From: Rhizobium sp. Pop5
Lineage (GTDB): Bacteria > Pseudomonadota > Alphaproteobacteria > Rhizobiales > Rhizobiaceae
Direction: 5' to 3'
Length of the DNA: 64,000 nucleotides
Assembly: GCF_024721175.1 (NCBI RefSeq)
Contig: NZ_CP099402.1
Span: 248,001 to 312,000 of the forward strand
A program made the translations under genes and the position numbers. Positions 1 through 9,706 of this stretch are shown here, piece after piece. Positions within the stretch are counted from its first letter, which is position 1, and each line of letters opens with the position of its first letter. The notes under the pieces are model-generated. The model was not told where the DNA came from. It saw only the letters and a program-made list of their open reading frames with translations, and did not search any database.

Positions 1-10
1 AGTGCAACCG

Positions 11-292
11 ATGCGTTCGACGCAACAGATGAGCATTACATTGCCCATGGAAATGGCGAAGCGCGTCAAGCAGCGGGTGTCCGACGGTGACTACGCCTCC
101 GAAAGCGAAGTCATTCGCGAGGGACTTCGGGCGTTGCAAGAACGCGAGAATGCGGTCGAACACTGGCTGCGAACTGAAGTCGCGGCCACCTATGATGTCC
201 ATATGGCCGACCCCACCAAGGCCAAACCTCTCGATGAAGTCTGGAAGCGGCTCGAAGCACGCATGGACGAGATCGATCGAGAAGAAGATTGA
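11..292 (+). CDS. parD: ParD-family ribbon-helix-helix antitoxin
   Basis: A 93-aa protein beginning MRSTQQMSITLP, the usual start of ParD/CopG antitoxins. An N-terminal ribbon-helix-helix (about residues 1-45, with the YASESEVIREGLRAL helix) would bind the operator, and the acidic, helical C-terminus would wrap the toxin. ATG 11 is preferred over the in-frame GTG at 2 because it matches the family N-terminus, but the window edge hides the promoter and ribosome site. The stop overlaps the start of the downstream toxin by 1 nt (TGATG), so the pair is translationally coupled. Autorepression by the complex is the family rule and was not seen here directly. Confidence 0.85.
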   Translation: MRSTQQMSITLPMEMAKRVKQRVSDGDYASESEVIREGLRALQERENAVEHWLRTEVAATYDVHMADPTKAKPLDEVWKRLEARMDEIDREED

Positions 293-597
293 TGAAGCGC
301 TATGATATCCGCCTTACCGCCGAGGCGGAGGTGGATTTGGCGCGCATCTATCGTTTCGTACGCAGGAAATCCGCATCTTCGGTTGTCGCCCGCAATTACG
401 TGGCTCGCATCAAGACCTTTGTGGATGGCTTCGGGACATATCCCGAACGTGGCAGCATTCACGATGACATCCGGCCTGGGTTACGCATTGTCGGCTTTGA
501 ACGTCGGGTAAGCGTGGCGTTCGTGGTCAACGCAGCCGAAGTTGTCATCCTCCGCATCCTCTATGCTGGGCAGCAGTTTGAAAGCGATGAAAATTAA
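292..597 (+). CDS. parE: ParE/RelE-family toxin
   Basis: A 101-aa protein with the RelE/ParE fold pattern: N-terminal MKRYDIRLTAEAEVDLARIY helix, the YPERGSIHDDIRPGLR loop, and the C-terminal strands VSVAFVVNAAEVVILRILYAGQ. ParE members poison DNA gyrase and RelE members cleave mRNA; sequence alone leans to ParE because the partner is ParD-like. The start is ATG 292, overlapping the antitoxin stop. A TTG at 289 is in frame but less likely. The gene ends 31 bp from the convergent kinase gene. It appears intact. Confidence 0.85.
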   Translation: MKRYDIRLTAEAEVDLARIYRFVRRKSASSVVARNYVARIKTFVDGFGTYPERGSIHDDIRPGLRIVGFERRVSVAFVVNAAEVVILRILYAGQQFESDEN

Positions 598-628
598 CCC
601 GGTCGCCAAGCATCCTCATACTTCAATT

Positions 629-2305
629 TCAAGCCGCCGCGACCTTCCCCGAGAGTGCCTGATCCATGGCCACCTGAAGCTGTTCCTGGGTGAAAGGCTT
701 CGTCATCCTCAGCATCCGGCCAATGCCGTTGTCTTCCGAGAGTTCGGCATAACCCGAAGCGAGGATGACGGGCAGGCCGGGGAAGGAGGAGCGAAGGTGA
801 CGCGCGAGTTCGGCCCCCGTCATGCCGGGCATGGCATGGTCGGTGATGACCAGGTCGCAATCCTGGCCGTCGGAGAGGAATTCCAGGGCCTCGGAAGCGG
901 AAGACGCTTCCCGCGTGAGATGGCCGAGATCTTCCAGCATCGCCACGGTTCCGGTCCTGACGAGCGCGTCGTCGTCGACCACCAGAATGGCCAGCGATCT
1001 CGATACCGGTTTCGCCGGCTCTGCCATCGCAGCCTCGGCGACAGAGGGCGCCTTGGCGAAAGCCTCGGCGACGGGAAGCCAAAGCGAAACGGTCGTGCCC
1101 TTCCCCCGCATGCTCGCGATCTGGATCGAACCGCCGGATTGCGCCGCCAGGCCATGGACCATCGACAGGCCGAGACCGGTGCCCTTGCCGACACCTTTCG
1201 TGGTGAAAAACGGCTCGGCGGCGCGCGAGACGGTCGCCTCGTCCATGCCTTCGCCGTCGTCCGACACCGATATTCTGATGTAATTCCCACCTGCAAGACC
1301 GGGCAGGGCCGGCTCTTCGGCCTCAGCGGCGGCCACCGTCACGGCGCCGCCGCTTTCCAGCGCGTCCCGCGCATTGACGAACAGATTGAGCAGCGCCAGT
1401 TCCAGCTGGTTGCTGTCCACCAGCAGCGGCGCCAGATCGGCCGGGATGCTTTTGCGGATCTCGATGCGTGGGCCTACCGCCTTGGCGAGAAGATCCTCGA
1501 CGTTTTCGAACAGCCTGAGGAAATCGACCGCCTGCGGCTTCAATTCCTGCCGGCGCGCGAAGGCGAGCAGGCGCTGGGTCAGCGCCGTGCCGCGCTCGGC
1601 AGCCTGGATGGCGTTCGTCACCAGGCGTTCGCTGCGCTCGTCTGCCGGAAGACGCTTCTTCAAAAGGTTGAGGCTGCCAAGCACCGCCATCAGAAGATTG
1701 TTGAAATCGTGGGCCACGCCTCCCGTCAGGTGACCGATCGTGTCGAGCTTCTGCGCCTCGAAGAGCTGGGCAAGCGCCTCCTCGCGCTCGCGCGTCTTTT
1801 GATCGATCCGGTGCTCCAGCTCTTCGTTGAGCTGACGCAGTTGCGCTGCCGAGGCTTCGAGTTCGGCGGTGCGCTGGCGGACTCTAGCCTCCAGATCCGC
1901 GTTCAGGCGTTCAAGCTCCCGCGTCTTCCTGTAGAGATCGGCAAAGACCCTGACCTTGGCTCTCAGCACCTCGGGCACGATCGGGACGGAGACATAGTCG
2001 ACGGCGCCGACCGCATAGCCGCGCAGCCGGTCGGGTTCGGCAAGCATAACGGCGGAGACGAAGATGATCGGCGTGTTCTGGTAGCGCGGGTGCTGGCGGA
2101 TCATGCCGACGAGCTCGAAACCGTCCTGCTCGGGCATGCAGACATCGACGAGGATGACGGCGATTTCGGTGCGCAGCAGGTGCTCGAAGGCTTCGCGGGC
2201 GGACTGCGCCTTGATGAGGTTTTCCTCGAGTTCTTCGAGGATGACCTCATAGCTCAGGAGCTTGGCGGGCTGATCGTCGACGAGGAGGATGTTGACGGGG
2301 TTCAT
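629..2305 (-). CDS. Hybrid histidine kinase, REC-HisKA-HATPase-REC
   Basis: A 558-aa soluble protein with no membrane segment. Residues 1-120 are a receiver (acidic pocket VDD, phosphoacceptor D54). A coiled coil follows at about 125-180, then a HisKA domain with GGVAHDFNNLL (H199), an HATPase domain (ending DDGEGMD and GKGTGLGLSMVHG) and a C-terminal receiver (VVDDD, VITDHAMPGMTG). The first receiver has VP where KP is normally found (DYVSVPIVPEVL), so the switch lysine is missing, a feature shared by a recognisable subfamily of receivers. ATG 2305 has GAGGA upstream. Only 10 nt separate it from the giant kinase gene upstream, so the two are probably co-transcribed and may form one phosphorelay. 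There is no dedicated sensor domain, so input may arrive through the N-terminal receiver. Confidence 0.9.
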   Translation of the reverse strand: MNPVNILLVDDQPAKLLSYEVILEELEENLIKAQSAREAFEHLLRTEIAVILVDVCMPEQDGFELVGMIRQHPRYQNTPIIFVSAVMLAEPDRLRGYAVGAVDYVSVPIVPEVLRAKVRVFADLYRKTRELERLNADLEARVRQRTAELEASAAQLRQLNEELEHRIDQKTREREEALAQLFEAQKLDTIGHLTGGVAHDFNNLLMAVLGSLNLLKKRLPADERSERLVTNAIQAAERGTALTQRLLAFARRQELKPQAVDFLRLFENVEDLLAKAVGPRIEIRKSIPADLAPLLVDSNQLELALLNLFVNARDALESGGAVTVAAAEAEEPALPGLAGGNYIRISVSDDGEGMDEATVSRAAEPFFTTKGVGKGTGLGLSMVHGLAAQSGGSIQIASMRGKGTTVSLWLPVAEAFAKAPSVAEAAMAEPAKPVSRSLAILVVDDDALVRTGTVAMLEDLGHLTREASSASEALEFLSDGQDCDLVITDHAMPGMTGAELARHLRSSFPGLPVILASGYAELSEDNGIGRMLRMTKPFTQEQLQVAMDQALSGKVAAA

Positions 2306-2315
2306 GGCCGGGTCC

Positions 2316-5300
2316 TCAGCGGTGCAGCCACATGCGCAGAGCCGACAGAAGCTGCTCGGTGTTGACGGGCTTCGCCAGGTAATCCGACGCGCCCGCTTCC
2401 AGGCATTTCTCGCGGTCTCCCTTCATCGCCTTGGCCGTCAGCGCCAGGATCGGCAGCCGCCGGAAGCGTGGCTCCGAGCGGATGACCTGCATCGTCTCGT
2501 AGCCGTCCATATCAGGCATCATGATGTCCATCAGCACGATCGCGACGGAGGGTTCGTTGTTGATGACGTCGATCGCCTCGCTGCCGGTCGTCGCGGTCAG
2601 CACCCTCATGCCACGGCGTTCGAGAACGCTGCTCAGCGCAAAGATGTTGCGCGCATCGTCGTCGACGAGCAGCACGGTCTCGCCGACCAGATCCTCGTCC
2701 GAGCTGTGCAGTTCCTGCAGCGTCGCCTGCTTTGCCGCCGGCAGGTCGGCGACCACCCGGTGCAGGAACAGCGCCGTCTCGTCGAGCAGGCGCTCGGGGG
2801 ACTCGACGCCCTTCACCACGACGCTGCGAGCCATGCTGTGCAGTGTCGCGTCCTCCTCGGGGGAAAGCTCGCGGCCGGTGAAGACGACCACCGGCACTTC
2901 GGCGATCTCATCATTGTCGCGTATCTGTTCCAGCACGTCGAAGCCCGACATATCCGGCAGCGTGAGGTCGAGCACGACGCAATCGGCCGAGCCCTGCCGG
3001 AGAATGTCGAGCGCTTCCGATCCAGATCCGACGCTCGTTATGTCGATGTCGTCGTGCCCGAGGAGCGCGGTGACGCTCATGCGCTCGGCTTCGTTATCCT
3101 CCACCAGCAGCAGATGCTTACGGCGCGGTTCGGCATAGGCCTTCAACCGCGACAGCGCCTTGCCGAGGCCTTCGGGCGTCGTCGGCTTGCTCATGAAGGC
3201 GAAGGCACCGCGGGTCAGGCCGTGCTGGCGGTCCTCGTCGAGGCTGATGATCTGCACCGGAATATGCCGCGTCTGCGAATTCTGCTTCAACTGGCTCAGC
3301 ACCGTCCAGCCGAGCATGTCGGGGAGGAAGATATCGAGGGAGATCGCGGCCGGCCTGTATTCCTGCGCGAGCACGAGCGCATCGCTGCCGCGCATCGCGA
3401 CCAGCACCTTGAAGCCATTGTCGCGGGCGAGATCGACGAGGACGCGGGCATAATGCGCGTCGTCCTCGACGACGAGGAGCACGGAGTCGCCGGGTTCGAT
3501 CCGGTGACGGTCATCCGCGACATGCTCGGCCGTTTTTTCGGCGCGGCGGCTCGCAGCCGCTTCCGCGAATTCGACGACGTTTGCCGGCGTCGCGACAGGC
3601 TTCAGCGCGACCGCGCCGGCGCCGACATAGGTGAGCGGCAGGTAGAGGACGAAGGTGCTGCCGACACCCGGCGTGCTGCGCAGCTGGATCTCGCCGCCGA
3701 GGAGGTTCGCGAGTTCGCGGCTGATTGCGAGACCAAGGCCGGTACCGCCATATTTGCGGCTGGTCGAAGCATCCGCCTGCTGGAAGGCCTCGAAGATGAT
3801 GCGCTGCTTTTCGGGCGGGATGCCGATGCCGGTATCGACGACCTCGAAGGCGATGACGGACGGCGCATGCCGGAGAGAGGGATGGTCAGGCGACCAGCCG
3901 CTCGTCACCGATGCCACACGCAGCGTGACCCCGCCTTGCGCGGTGAATTTAAAGGCGTTTGACAGCAGGTTCTTGAGGATCTGCTGCAGCCGCTTCGAGT
4001 CGGTGATGATGCTCTTCGTCACATCAGCGCCGACCTCGATCGCAAAGGAGAGGTTCCGGTTTTCGGCCTCGTGCCGGAAGGGCCGCGCCATGACTTCGAG
4101 CAGGTTACTGACGTAGATCTCCTCGGCATCGACCGAGACCGTGCCGGACTCGATCTTTGAAAGATCAAGGATGTCGCTGATGAGGTTCAGCAGATCTGTG
4201 CCGGCGCCGTGAATGGTCTTTGCGAACTCGACCTGCTTTACCGAGAGGTTGCCGTCCGGGTTTTCCCCGAGCTGCTGGCCGAGGATCAGGATCGAATTCA
4301 AAGGCGTGCGCAATTCATGCGACATGTTGGCGAGGAACTCGGATTTGTACTTCGAGGTCAGCGCAAGCTCGGTCGCCTTTTCCTCGAGCGCGCGTCTTGC
4401 CTGCTCGATTTCCTGGTTCTTCGCCTCGACTTCGACGTTGCGCTCTTCCAGCTGCTGCGCCTTCTGCCCGAGCTGCTCGTTGGTCTGCTGCAGCTCGCGC
4501 TGCTGCGTCTGCAGCTCCGCGGCGAGCTGCTGCGATTGCTTGAGCAGGCCTTCGGTCTGCATGGTCGCTTCGATCGAGTTGAGAACGATGCCGATCGAGG
4601 TCGTCAGCTGGTCGAGGAAGGAAAGCTGCAGCTCGGTGAATTCGCCGGCGGAGGCAAGTTCGATTACCGCCTTCACCTGCCCTTCGAAATGGACCGGCAG
4701 GACAATGGCGCTTCGCGGCAGCGTCGTGAACACGCCGGAGCTGATCGGAACGACATTGTCGGGAAGATCAGTGACGAGGATACGGCGGGCATCGCTCGCG
4801 CATTGGCCGACGAGGCCCTGGCCGAAGTCGAGCCGCAGCGGATGCGCCGCTTCCACGCCTTGCGCATAGACCGAAAGCAGCGACAGGAACGGCTGCTCTT
4901 CGTCGGCATCCACCTGGTAGATCACGCCCTGATGGGCGCCGACGAGCGGCGCAAGCTCCGACAGCAGCATCTTGCCGACCAGCGTCAGGTCGCGCTGGCC
5001 CTGCAGCATGTTGGTGAAGCGCGCGAGGTTGGTCTTCAGCCAGTCCTGCTCGGTGTTGCGCTCCGTCGTCAGGCGCAGGTTGTCGATCATCGTGTTGATG
5101 TTGTCCTTGAGCTCGGCCACTTCGCCGCGCGCGTCGACCTGGATCGACCGCGTCAGGTCGCCCTTGGTGACGGCTGTGGCAACCTCGGCGATGGCGCGCA
5201 CCTGGGTCGTGAGATTCGCGGCCAACAGATTGACGTTACCCGTCAGATCCTTCCACGTTCCCGCGGTGCCCGGCACGTTCGCCTGACCGCCGAGGCGGCC

Positions 5301-8300
5301 TTCCACACCCACTTCACGCGCCACGGTGGTCACCTGATCTGCGAAGGTCGCAAGCGTATTGGTCATGTTGTTGATGGTTTCGGCGAGCGCCGCCACCTCG
5401 CCCTTGGAGGCGACGGTGAGGTTCTGCTTGAGGTCGCCGTTTGCGACGGCCGTCACCACCTTGACGATGCCGCGCACCTGTTCGGTGAGGTTTGCGGCCA
5501 TGACGTTGACCGTGTCGGTCAGATCCTTCCAGGTGCCGGCGACACCCGGCACCTGCGCCTGGCCGCCGAGCTTGCCTTCGGTGCCGACTTCGCGGGCAAC
5601 ACGCGTCACTTCACCGGCAAAGGCGTTGAGCTGGTCCACCATCGTGTTGATGGTGTTCTTCAGTTCGAGAATTTCGCCCTTCACGTCGACCGTGATCTTG
5701 CGCGAGAGGTCGCCACGCGCGACGGCGGTGGTGACTTCGGCGATGTTTCGCACCTGGGTCGTCAGGTTGGCGGCGAGCAGGTTGACGTTGTCGGTCAGGT
5801 CCTTCCAGGTACCAGCAACACCGGGAACGACGGCCTGGCCGCCGAGGCGACCGTCGGTACCGACTTCGCGAGCGACGCGCGTGACTTCGCCGGCGAAGGA
5901 GCGAAGCTGGTCGACCATGGTGTTCAACGTGTCCTTCAAGAGCAGGATTTCGCCGCGCACGTCGACGGTGATCTTGCGTGAGAGGTCGCCATTGGCGATG
6001 GCGGTCGCCACCTCGGCGATATTGCGCACCTGCGCCGTCAGGTTGCCGGCCATGGAGTTGACGCTGTCGGTCAGATCCTTCCACGTGCCGGCAACACCAG
6101 AGACCTGCGCCTGGCCGCCGAGCTTGCCTTCGGTGCCGACTTCGCGGGCAACACGCGTGACTTCGCCGGCAAAGGCGTTGAGCTGATCCACCATCGTGTT
6201 GATGGTGTTCTTCAGTTCGAGGATTTCCCCCTTCACGTCGACAGTAATCTTGCGCGAGAGGTCGCCGCGCGCCACTGCCGTCGTGACTTCGGCGATGTTG
6301 CGTACCTGACCGGTAAGGTTGGAGGCCATGGAGTTGACGTTTTCGGTCAGATCCTTCCAGGTGCCGGCGACTCCAGGCACCTGCGCCTGGCCGCCGAGCT
6401 TGCCTTCGGTGCCGACTTCGCGCGCCACGCGCGTCACCTCGGAGGCGAAGCGGTTCAGCTGGTCCACCATGGTGTTCAGCGTTTCCTTGAGCTCCAGGAT
6501 TTCGCCCGAGACGGACACGGTGATCTTTTTCGACAGGTCGCCATTGGCGATCGCGGTGGAGACTTCGGCGATGTTGCGTACCTGCGCCGTCAAATTGCCG
6601 GCCATGGAGTTGACGCTGTCGGTCAGATCCTTCCACGTGCCGGCCACACCGAGCACGTTCGCCTGGCCGCCGAGCCGTCCTTCCGTGCCGACTTCGCGCG
6701 CCACGCGCGTCACTTCACCGGCAAAACCGTTCAGCTGATCGACCATCGTGTTGATGGTCTCCTTCAACTCGAGGATTTCGCCCGACACCGTCACCGTGAT
6801 CTTCTTGGAAAGGTCGCCCTGGGCGACCGCGGTCGCGACTTCGGCGATGTTGCGCACCTGGCCGGTCAGGTTCGAGGCCATGGAATTGACGCTGTCGGTC
6901 AAATCCTTCCAGGTGCCGGCCACACCACGCACATTCGCCTGGCCGCCGAGCCGGCCTTCCGTTCCGACTTCGCGGGCGACACGCGTCACCTCCGAAGCAA
7001 AGGCGTTCAACTGGTCGACCATCGTATTGATGGTTTCCTTCAGTTCGAGGATTTCGCCCTTCACGTCGACGGTGATCTTCTTCGACAGGTCGCCATTGGC
7101 GATCGCTGTGGAGACTTCGGCGATATTGCGCACCTGCGCAGTCAGGTTGCCGCCCATCGAGTTGACGTTTTCGGTCAGGTCCTTCCAGGTGCCGGCGACA
7201 CCGCGCACGTTCGCCTGGCCACCGAGACGGCCTTCCGTGCCGACTTCGCGCGCCACGCGCGTCACTTCCGAGGCGAAGGCGTTCAGCTGGTCTACCATCG
7301 TATTGATGGTTTCCTTGAGCTCCAGGATTTCGCCCGAGACCGTGACCGTGATCTTCTTCGACAGGTCGCCATTGGCGATGGCGGTCGAGACTTCGGCGAT
7401 GTTGCGCACCTGTGCCGTCAGGTTCGAGGCCATGGAATTGACGTTGTCGGTCAGGTCCTTCCAGGTGCCGGCCACGCCAGGCACCTGCGCCTGACCGCCG
7501 AGACGGCCCTCGGTGCCGACTTCGCGCGCGACGCGCGTCACCTCGCCGGCAAAGCCGTTCAGCTGATCGACCATCGTATTGATGGTTTCCTTGAGTTCGA
7601 GGATTTCGCCCGAGACGTCGACGGTGATCTTGCGCGAGAGGTCGCCACGCGCCACCGCTGTCGTCACCTGGGCGATGTTGCGCACCTGGGCCGTGAGGTT
7701 GCCGCACATGGCATTGACCGAGTCGGTCAAGTCCTTCCAGGTGCCGGCGACGCCTGGCACCAGCGCCTGCCCGCCGAGCTTGCCTTCGGTGCCGACCTCG
7801 CGGGCGACGCGCGTCACTTCGGAGGCGAAGGAGCGCAGCTGGTCGACCATGGTGTTGATGGCTTCCTTGAGCTGCAGGATTTCGCCGCGCACGTCGACGG
7901 TGATCTTCTTGGACAAGTCGCCGTTGGCGACCGCGATCGTCACTTCGGCGATGTTGCGCACCTGCGCCGTCAGGTTCGACGCCATCGAGTTCACGCTTTC
8001 GGTCAGGTCCTTCCAGACGCCCGTCACCTCCGGCACCTGCGCCTGACCGCCGAGCTTGCCGTCGGTGCCGACTTCGCGGGCGACGCGCGTCACCTCCGAG
8101 GTAAAGACGCTGAGCTGCTTGATCATCGTGTTGACGATATCGGCCGAGCGCAGGAATTCGCCTTTCAGAGCCCGCCCGTCGACGTCGAGCGGCACGGTCT
8201 GCAGCAGGTCACCCTTGGCGACCGCGGTGATCGTGCGCGTGACGGCCGTCGTCGGCCAGAGGAGGTCGTCGATCAGCCCGTTGATCGAGCCTTCCATTTC

Positions 8301-8618
8301 GGACCAGGAACCATCCGACAGGCCGAAGCGCACCCGCGTGCTCGTCCGCCCGTCGCGGCCGACGACCTGGCCGACATGTTCGAGCTGCTGGGCCATGCGC
8401 TGATTGGCGGCGATGATGTCGTTCAAGGCATCGGCGACCTTGCCGGTGACGCCGGTGAGATCGGAGCGCATGCGCACGGAAAAATCGCCGCGCCTGACCG
8501 CGACAAGGACTTCCAGAAGCGCGCTGGCGTCGTCGAACGCCATGGTTTTGTGGTCGCGCCCGTTAAGGCTCTCTGCCACGGCGTCGTCGCGCGAAAATTC
8601 ACTGGTTTGCTTGCTCAC
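2316..8618 (-). CDS. Giant soluble hybrid kinase with 11 HAMP-type repeats, GAF, HisKA, HATPase and three receivers
   Basis: A 2100-aa protein without an obvious membrane segment. Order: two divergent HAMP-like units (1-170), eleven tandem 92-residue repeats (172-1183, each carrying [27 protein letters not shown] and GDL), GAF (about 1205-1350), a long Gln/Glu-rich coiled coil (about 1355-1445), HisKA with [11 protein letters not shown], HATPase ([33 protein letters not shown]) and three receivers reaching the C-terminus. Receivers 1 and 3 keep the switch KP; receiver 2 has KG. The repeat type is the one known from fungal group III (Nik1/Os-1) osmosensing kinases. The start is GTG 8618 with GGGGGAA upstream; an in-frame ATG at 8825 would add 69 low-complexity residues and overlap the divergent gene. 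Function is presumably cytoplasmic stress or osmotic sensing, by inference. Confidence 0.92.
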   Translation of the reverse strand: MSKQTSEFSRDDAVAESLNGRDHKTMAFDDASALLEVLVAVRRGDFSVRMRSDLTGVTGKVADALNDIIAANQRMAQQLEHVGQVVGRDGRTSTRVRFGLSDGSWSEMEGSINGLIDDLLWPTTAVTRTITAVAKGDLLQTVPLDVDGRALKGEFLRSADIVNTMIKQLSVFTSEVTRVAREVGTDGKLGGQAQVPEVTGVWKDLTESVNSMASNLTAQVRNIAEVTIAVANGDLSKKITVDVRGEILQLKEAINTMVDQLRSFASEVTRVAREVGTEGKLGGQALVPGVAGTWKDLTDSVNAMCGNLTAQVRNIAQVTTAVARGDLSRKITVDVSGEILELKETINTMVDQLNGFAGEVTRVAREVGTEGRLGGQAQVPGVAGTWKDLTDNVNSMASNLTAQVRNIAEVSTAIANGDLSKKITVTVSGEILELKETINTMVDQLNAFASEVTRVAREVGTEGRLGGQANVRGVAGTWKDLTENVNSMGGNLTAQVRNIAEVSTAIANGDLSKKITVDVKGEILELKETINTMVDQLNAFASEVTRVAREVGTEGRLGGQANVRGVAGTWKDLTDSVNSMASNLTGQVRNIAEVATAVAQGDLSKKITVTVSGEILELKETINTMVDQLNGFAGEVTRVAREVGTEGRLGGQANVLGVAGTWKDLTDSVNSMAGNLTAQVRNIAEVSTAIANGDLSKKITVSVSGEILELKETLNTMVDQLNRFASEVTRVAREVGTEGKLGGQAQVPGVAGTWKDLTENVNSMASNLTGQVRNIAEVTTAVARGDLSRKITVDVKGEILELKNTINTMVDQLNAFAGEVTRVAREVGTEGKLGGQAQVSGVAGTWKDLTDSVNSMAGNLTAQVRNIAEVATAIANGDLSRKITVDVRGEILLLKDTLNTMVDQLRSFAGEVTRVAREVGTDGRLGGQAVVPGVAGTWKDLTDNVNLLAANLTTQVRNIAEVTTAVARGDLSRKITVDVKGEILELKNTINTMVDQLNAFAGEVTRVAREVGTEGKLGGQAQVPGVAGTWKDLTDTVNVMAANLTEQVRGIVKVVTAVANGDLKQNLTVASKGEVAALAETINNMTNTLATFADQVTTVAREVGVEGRLGGQANVPGTAGTWKDLTGNVNLLAANLTTQVRAIAEVATAVTKGDLTRSIQVDARGEVAELKDNINTMIDNLRLTTERNTEQDWLKTNLARFTNMLQGQRDLTLVGKMLLSELAPLVGAHQGVIYQVDADEEQPFLSLLSVYAQGVEAAHPLRLDFGQGLVGQCASDARRILVTDLPDNVVPISSGVFTTLPRSAIVLPVHFEGQVKAVIELASAGEFTELQLSFLDQLTTSIGIVLNSIEATMQTEGLLKQSQQLAAELQTQQRELQQTNEQLGQKAQQLEERNVEVEAKNQEIEQARRALEEKATELALTSKYKSEFLANMSHELRTPLNSILILGQQLGENPDGNLSVKQVEFAKTIHGAGTDLLNLISDILDLSKIESGTVSVDAEEIYVSNLLEVMARPFRHEAENRNLSFAIEVGADVTKSIITDSKRLQQILKNLLSNAFKFTAQGGVTLRVASVTSGWSPDHPSLRHAPSVIAFEVVDTGIGIPPEKQRIIFEAFQQADASTSRKYGGTGLGLAISRELANLLGGEIQLRSTPGVGSTFVLYLPLTYVGAGAVALKPVATPANVVEFAEAAASRRAEKTAEHVADDRHRIEPGDSVLLVVEDDAHYARVLVDLARDNGFKVLVAMRGSDALVLAQEYRPAAISLDIFLPDMLGWTVLSQLKQNSQTRHIPVQIISLDEDRQHGLTRGAFAFMSKPTTPEGLGKALSRLKAYAEPRRKHLLLVEDNEAERMSVTALLGHDDIDITSVGSGSEALDILRQGSADCVVLDLTLPDMSGFDVLEQIRDNDEIAEVPVVVFTGRELSPEEDATLHSMARSVVVKGVESPERLLDETALFLHRVVADLPAAKQATLQELHSSDEDLVGETVLLVDDDARNIFALSSVLERRGMRVLTATTGSEAIDVINNEPSVAIVLMDIMMPDMDGYETMQVIRSEPRFRRLPILALTAKAMKGDREKCLEAGASDYLAKPVNTEQLLSALRMWLHR
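5070..8105 (-). repeat. Eleven tandem 276-bp units encoding HAMP-type repeats
   Basis: Eleven consecutive units of exactly 276 bp (92 codons) lie inside the giant kinase gene with no indels between them. The inner units are nearly identical, while the last two (nearest 5070) and the first are more diverged. Units 7-8 and 9-10 resemble each other more than their direct neighbours, giving a second period of 552 bp. This fits growth of the array by in-frame unequal exchange. It is coding sequence throughout. Confidence 0.95.
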
Positions 8619-8784
8619 GGATTCCCCCTTGTTCGAAAACAAGTAATTAGGGCTCGACTGGAAAAAGGGTATGGGGGATCGGCAGGGTTGCAGAGGCCGG
8701 CATGGCAGGCGCCGAAGGCCAAACTTTGCCTGCGCGGGAACAGTTTCCCGGCGGCCGTCGTTTCCGTTTGACAAGGAGAACGAC

Positions 8785-9237
8785 ATGTCGAACGTCTCAA
8801 GGACAGGCAAGGACGAGATCAACAACGCGACCAGCCCGACGACTTTCGGAAGGTCGGTCGAGAGCCAGGCACAGATGCGGGATGCGGCGGCGGAGGCATC
8901 GCCCGAAACCGGCGGCGAAATGCTGAACGTCTACCGGCTGGAACCGATCGCCAGACCCGACGATCCCAGATGGGACAATGCTCCGAGCCACGGCACCATC
9001 GTCGTGGCCGCCCGGACGCCCGGCGACGCCAGAATTGTCGCCGCTGCCCGCGAACTCGATTTCATGGAAGTGGATGCCGCACCCGCCGAAGATGTGACAA
9101 CGACCAATGCCAGTGCTTTCCGCGACGACAAGCTCTATACTGTCATCGAGATCGACCGGCACAGGCGCGATCTCAAACGCGGCATTCTCGACGGCACGGT
9201 GTCGGTCGACACCATCCGCTCGGTGGAGCCGGAATAG
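8785..9237 (+). CDS. Small hypothetical protein
   Basis: A 150-aa protein I do not recognise. The start is ATG 8785 with AAGGAG 7 nt upstream. The N-terminus is polar and low in complexity ([18 protein letters not shown]), with no signal peptide or membrane segment. From about residue 50 it looks folded: [38 protein letters not shown], then [20 protein letters not shown]. It is divergent from the giant kinase, sharing 166 bp of upstream DNA, and is followed 27 bp later by another small gene. Base composition resembles the neighbours. Confidence 0.75.
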   Translation: MSNVSRTGKDEINNATSPTTFGRSVESQAQMRDAAAEASPETGGEMLNVYRLEPIARPDDPRWDNAPSHGTIVVAARTPGDARIVAAARELDFMEVDAAPAEDVTTTNASAFRDDKLYTVIEIDRHRRDLKRGILDGTVSVDTIRSVEPE

Positions 9238-9264
9238 GGTTCCTTCCTTTTCATCGGAGTTCTC

Positions 9265-9546
9265 ATGAATACGGCCAATCTGCAGCTCAAGGGCCTGATC
9301 ATGGCGATGGCCTCGCTATGCGACGCGATCGTCGAGAAGGAATTGCTCACGCGTGGCGAAATCGATGCCGCGCTCTCGAAAGCTCAACGGGCGATCGAGG
9401 AAGATGATGATCACGAGCTCTCCGGAGCCAATCGCGCGGCGATCCTGTTTCCGGTCCGCGTGCTGCAGCTCGCCGGCGAAGCCGGCCGCAAAGGCGAAGG
9501 GGCCACGTTTTCGGATTACGCGAGGCTTGTGGGCAGGCTCGGCTGA
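9265..9546 (+). CDS. Small hypothetical protein
   Basis: A 93-aa, mainly helical, cytoplasmic-looking protein (MNTANLQLKGLIMAMASLCDAIVEKELLTRGEIDAALSKA in two blocks). CATCGGAG lies just before ATG 9265. It follows the preceding small gene by 27 bp in the same direction, so the two are probably one transcript. The family is not recognised. The pattern of a helix, an LLTRGEIDAAL helix-turn and an Ala-rich C-terminus may be a helical bundle, but this is only a reading of composition. Confidence 0.7.
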   Translation: MNTANLQLKGLIMAMASLCDAIVEKELLTRGEIDAALSKAQRAIEEDDDHELSGANRAAILFPVRVLQLAGEAGRKGEGATFSDYARLVGRLG

Positions 9547-9568
9547 CCATGCTCGACGGCTTTGCTTG

Positions 9569-9618
9569 CGACACCGGCGATCATTGATCCGGCGCCGGCA
9601 TTCGGGCTGTCGATTTTT
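9569..9618 (+). terminator. Possible intrinsic terminator after the small-gene pair
   Basis: An imperfect hairpin: outer arms CGACA (9569-9573) and TGTCG (9608-9612), with the perfect palindrome CCGGCGCCGG (9589-9598) inside, followed by ATTTTTGC. The bulged stem keeps confidence low. Confidence 0.35.
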
Positions 9619-9706
9619 GCGATAAGTTGATCTTTTTAGTCTTGTTTTCCGGTCGCTCCTGCGGCTATACCCCGGCCGCATATCTTCACGCACCGGGATT
9701 TTCATC

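Noticed and set aside
542..2365. Long plus-strand open frame opposite the REC-kinase-REC gene
   Set aside because: The translation is rich in Arg, His and Asp without domains, while the minus strand encodes a complete kinase. High GC content leaves such antisense frames open.
4209..5981. Long plus-strand open frame opposite the HAMP repeats
   Set aside because: It is periodic only because the coding repeats on the other strand are; no family or ribosome site.
5070..8105. Tandem repeats as a CRISPR array, mobile element or assembly error
   Set aside because: Units are 276 bp, in frame without spacers, and encode HAMP-type sequence with varied codons, so they are genuine coding repeats.
8619..8825. 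N-terminal extension of the giant kinase to ATG 8825
   Set aside because: It would overlap the divergent gene at 8785, the extra residues lack order, and GTG 8618 has a clear ribosome site.
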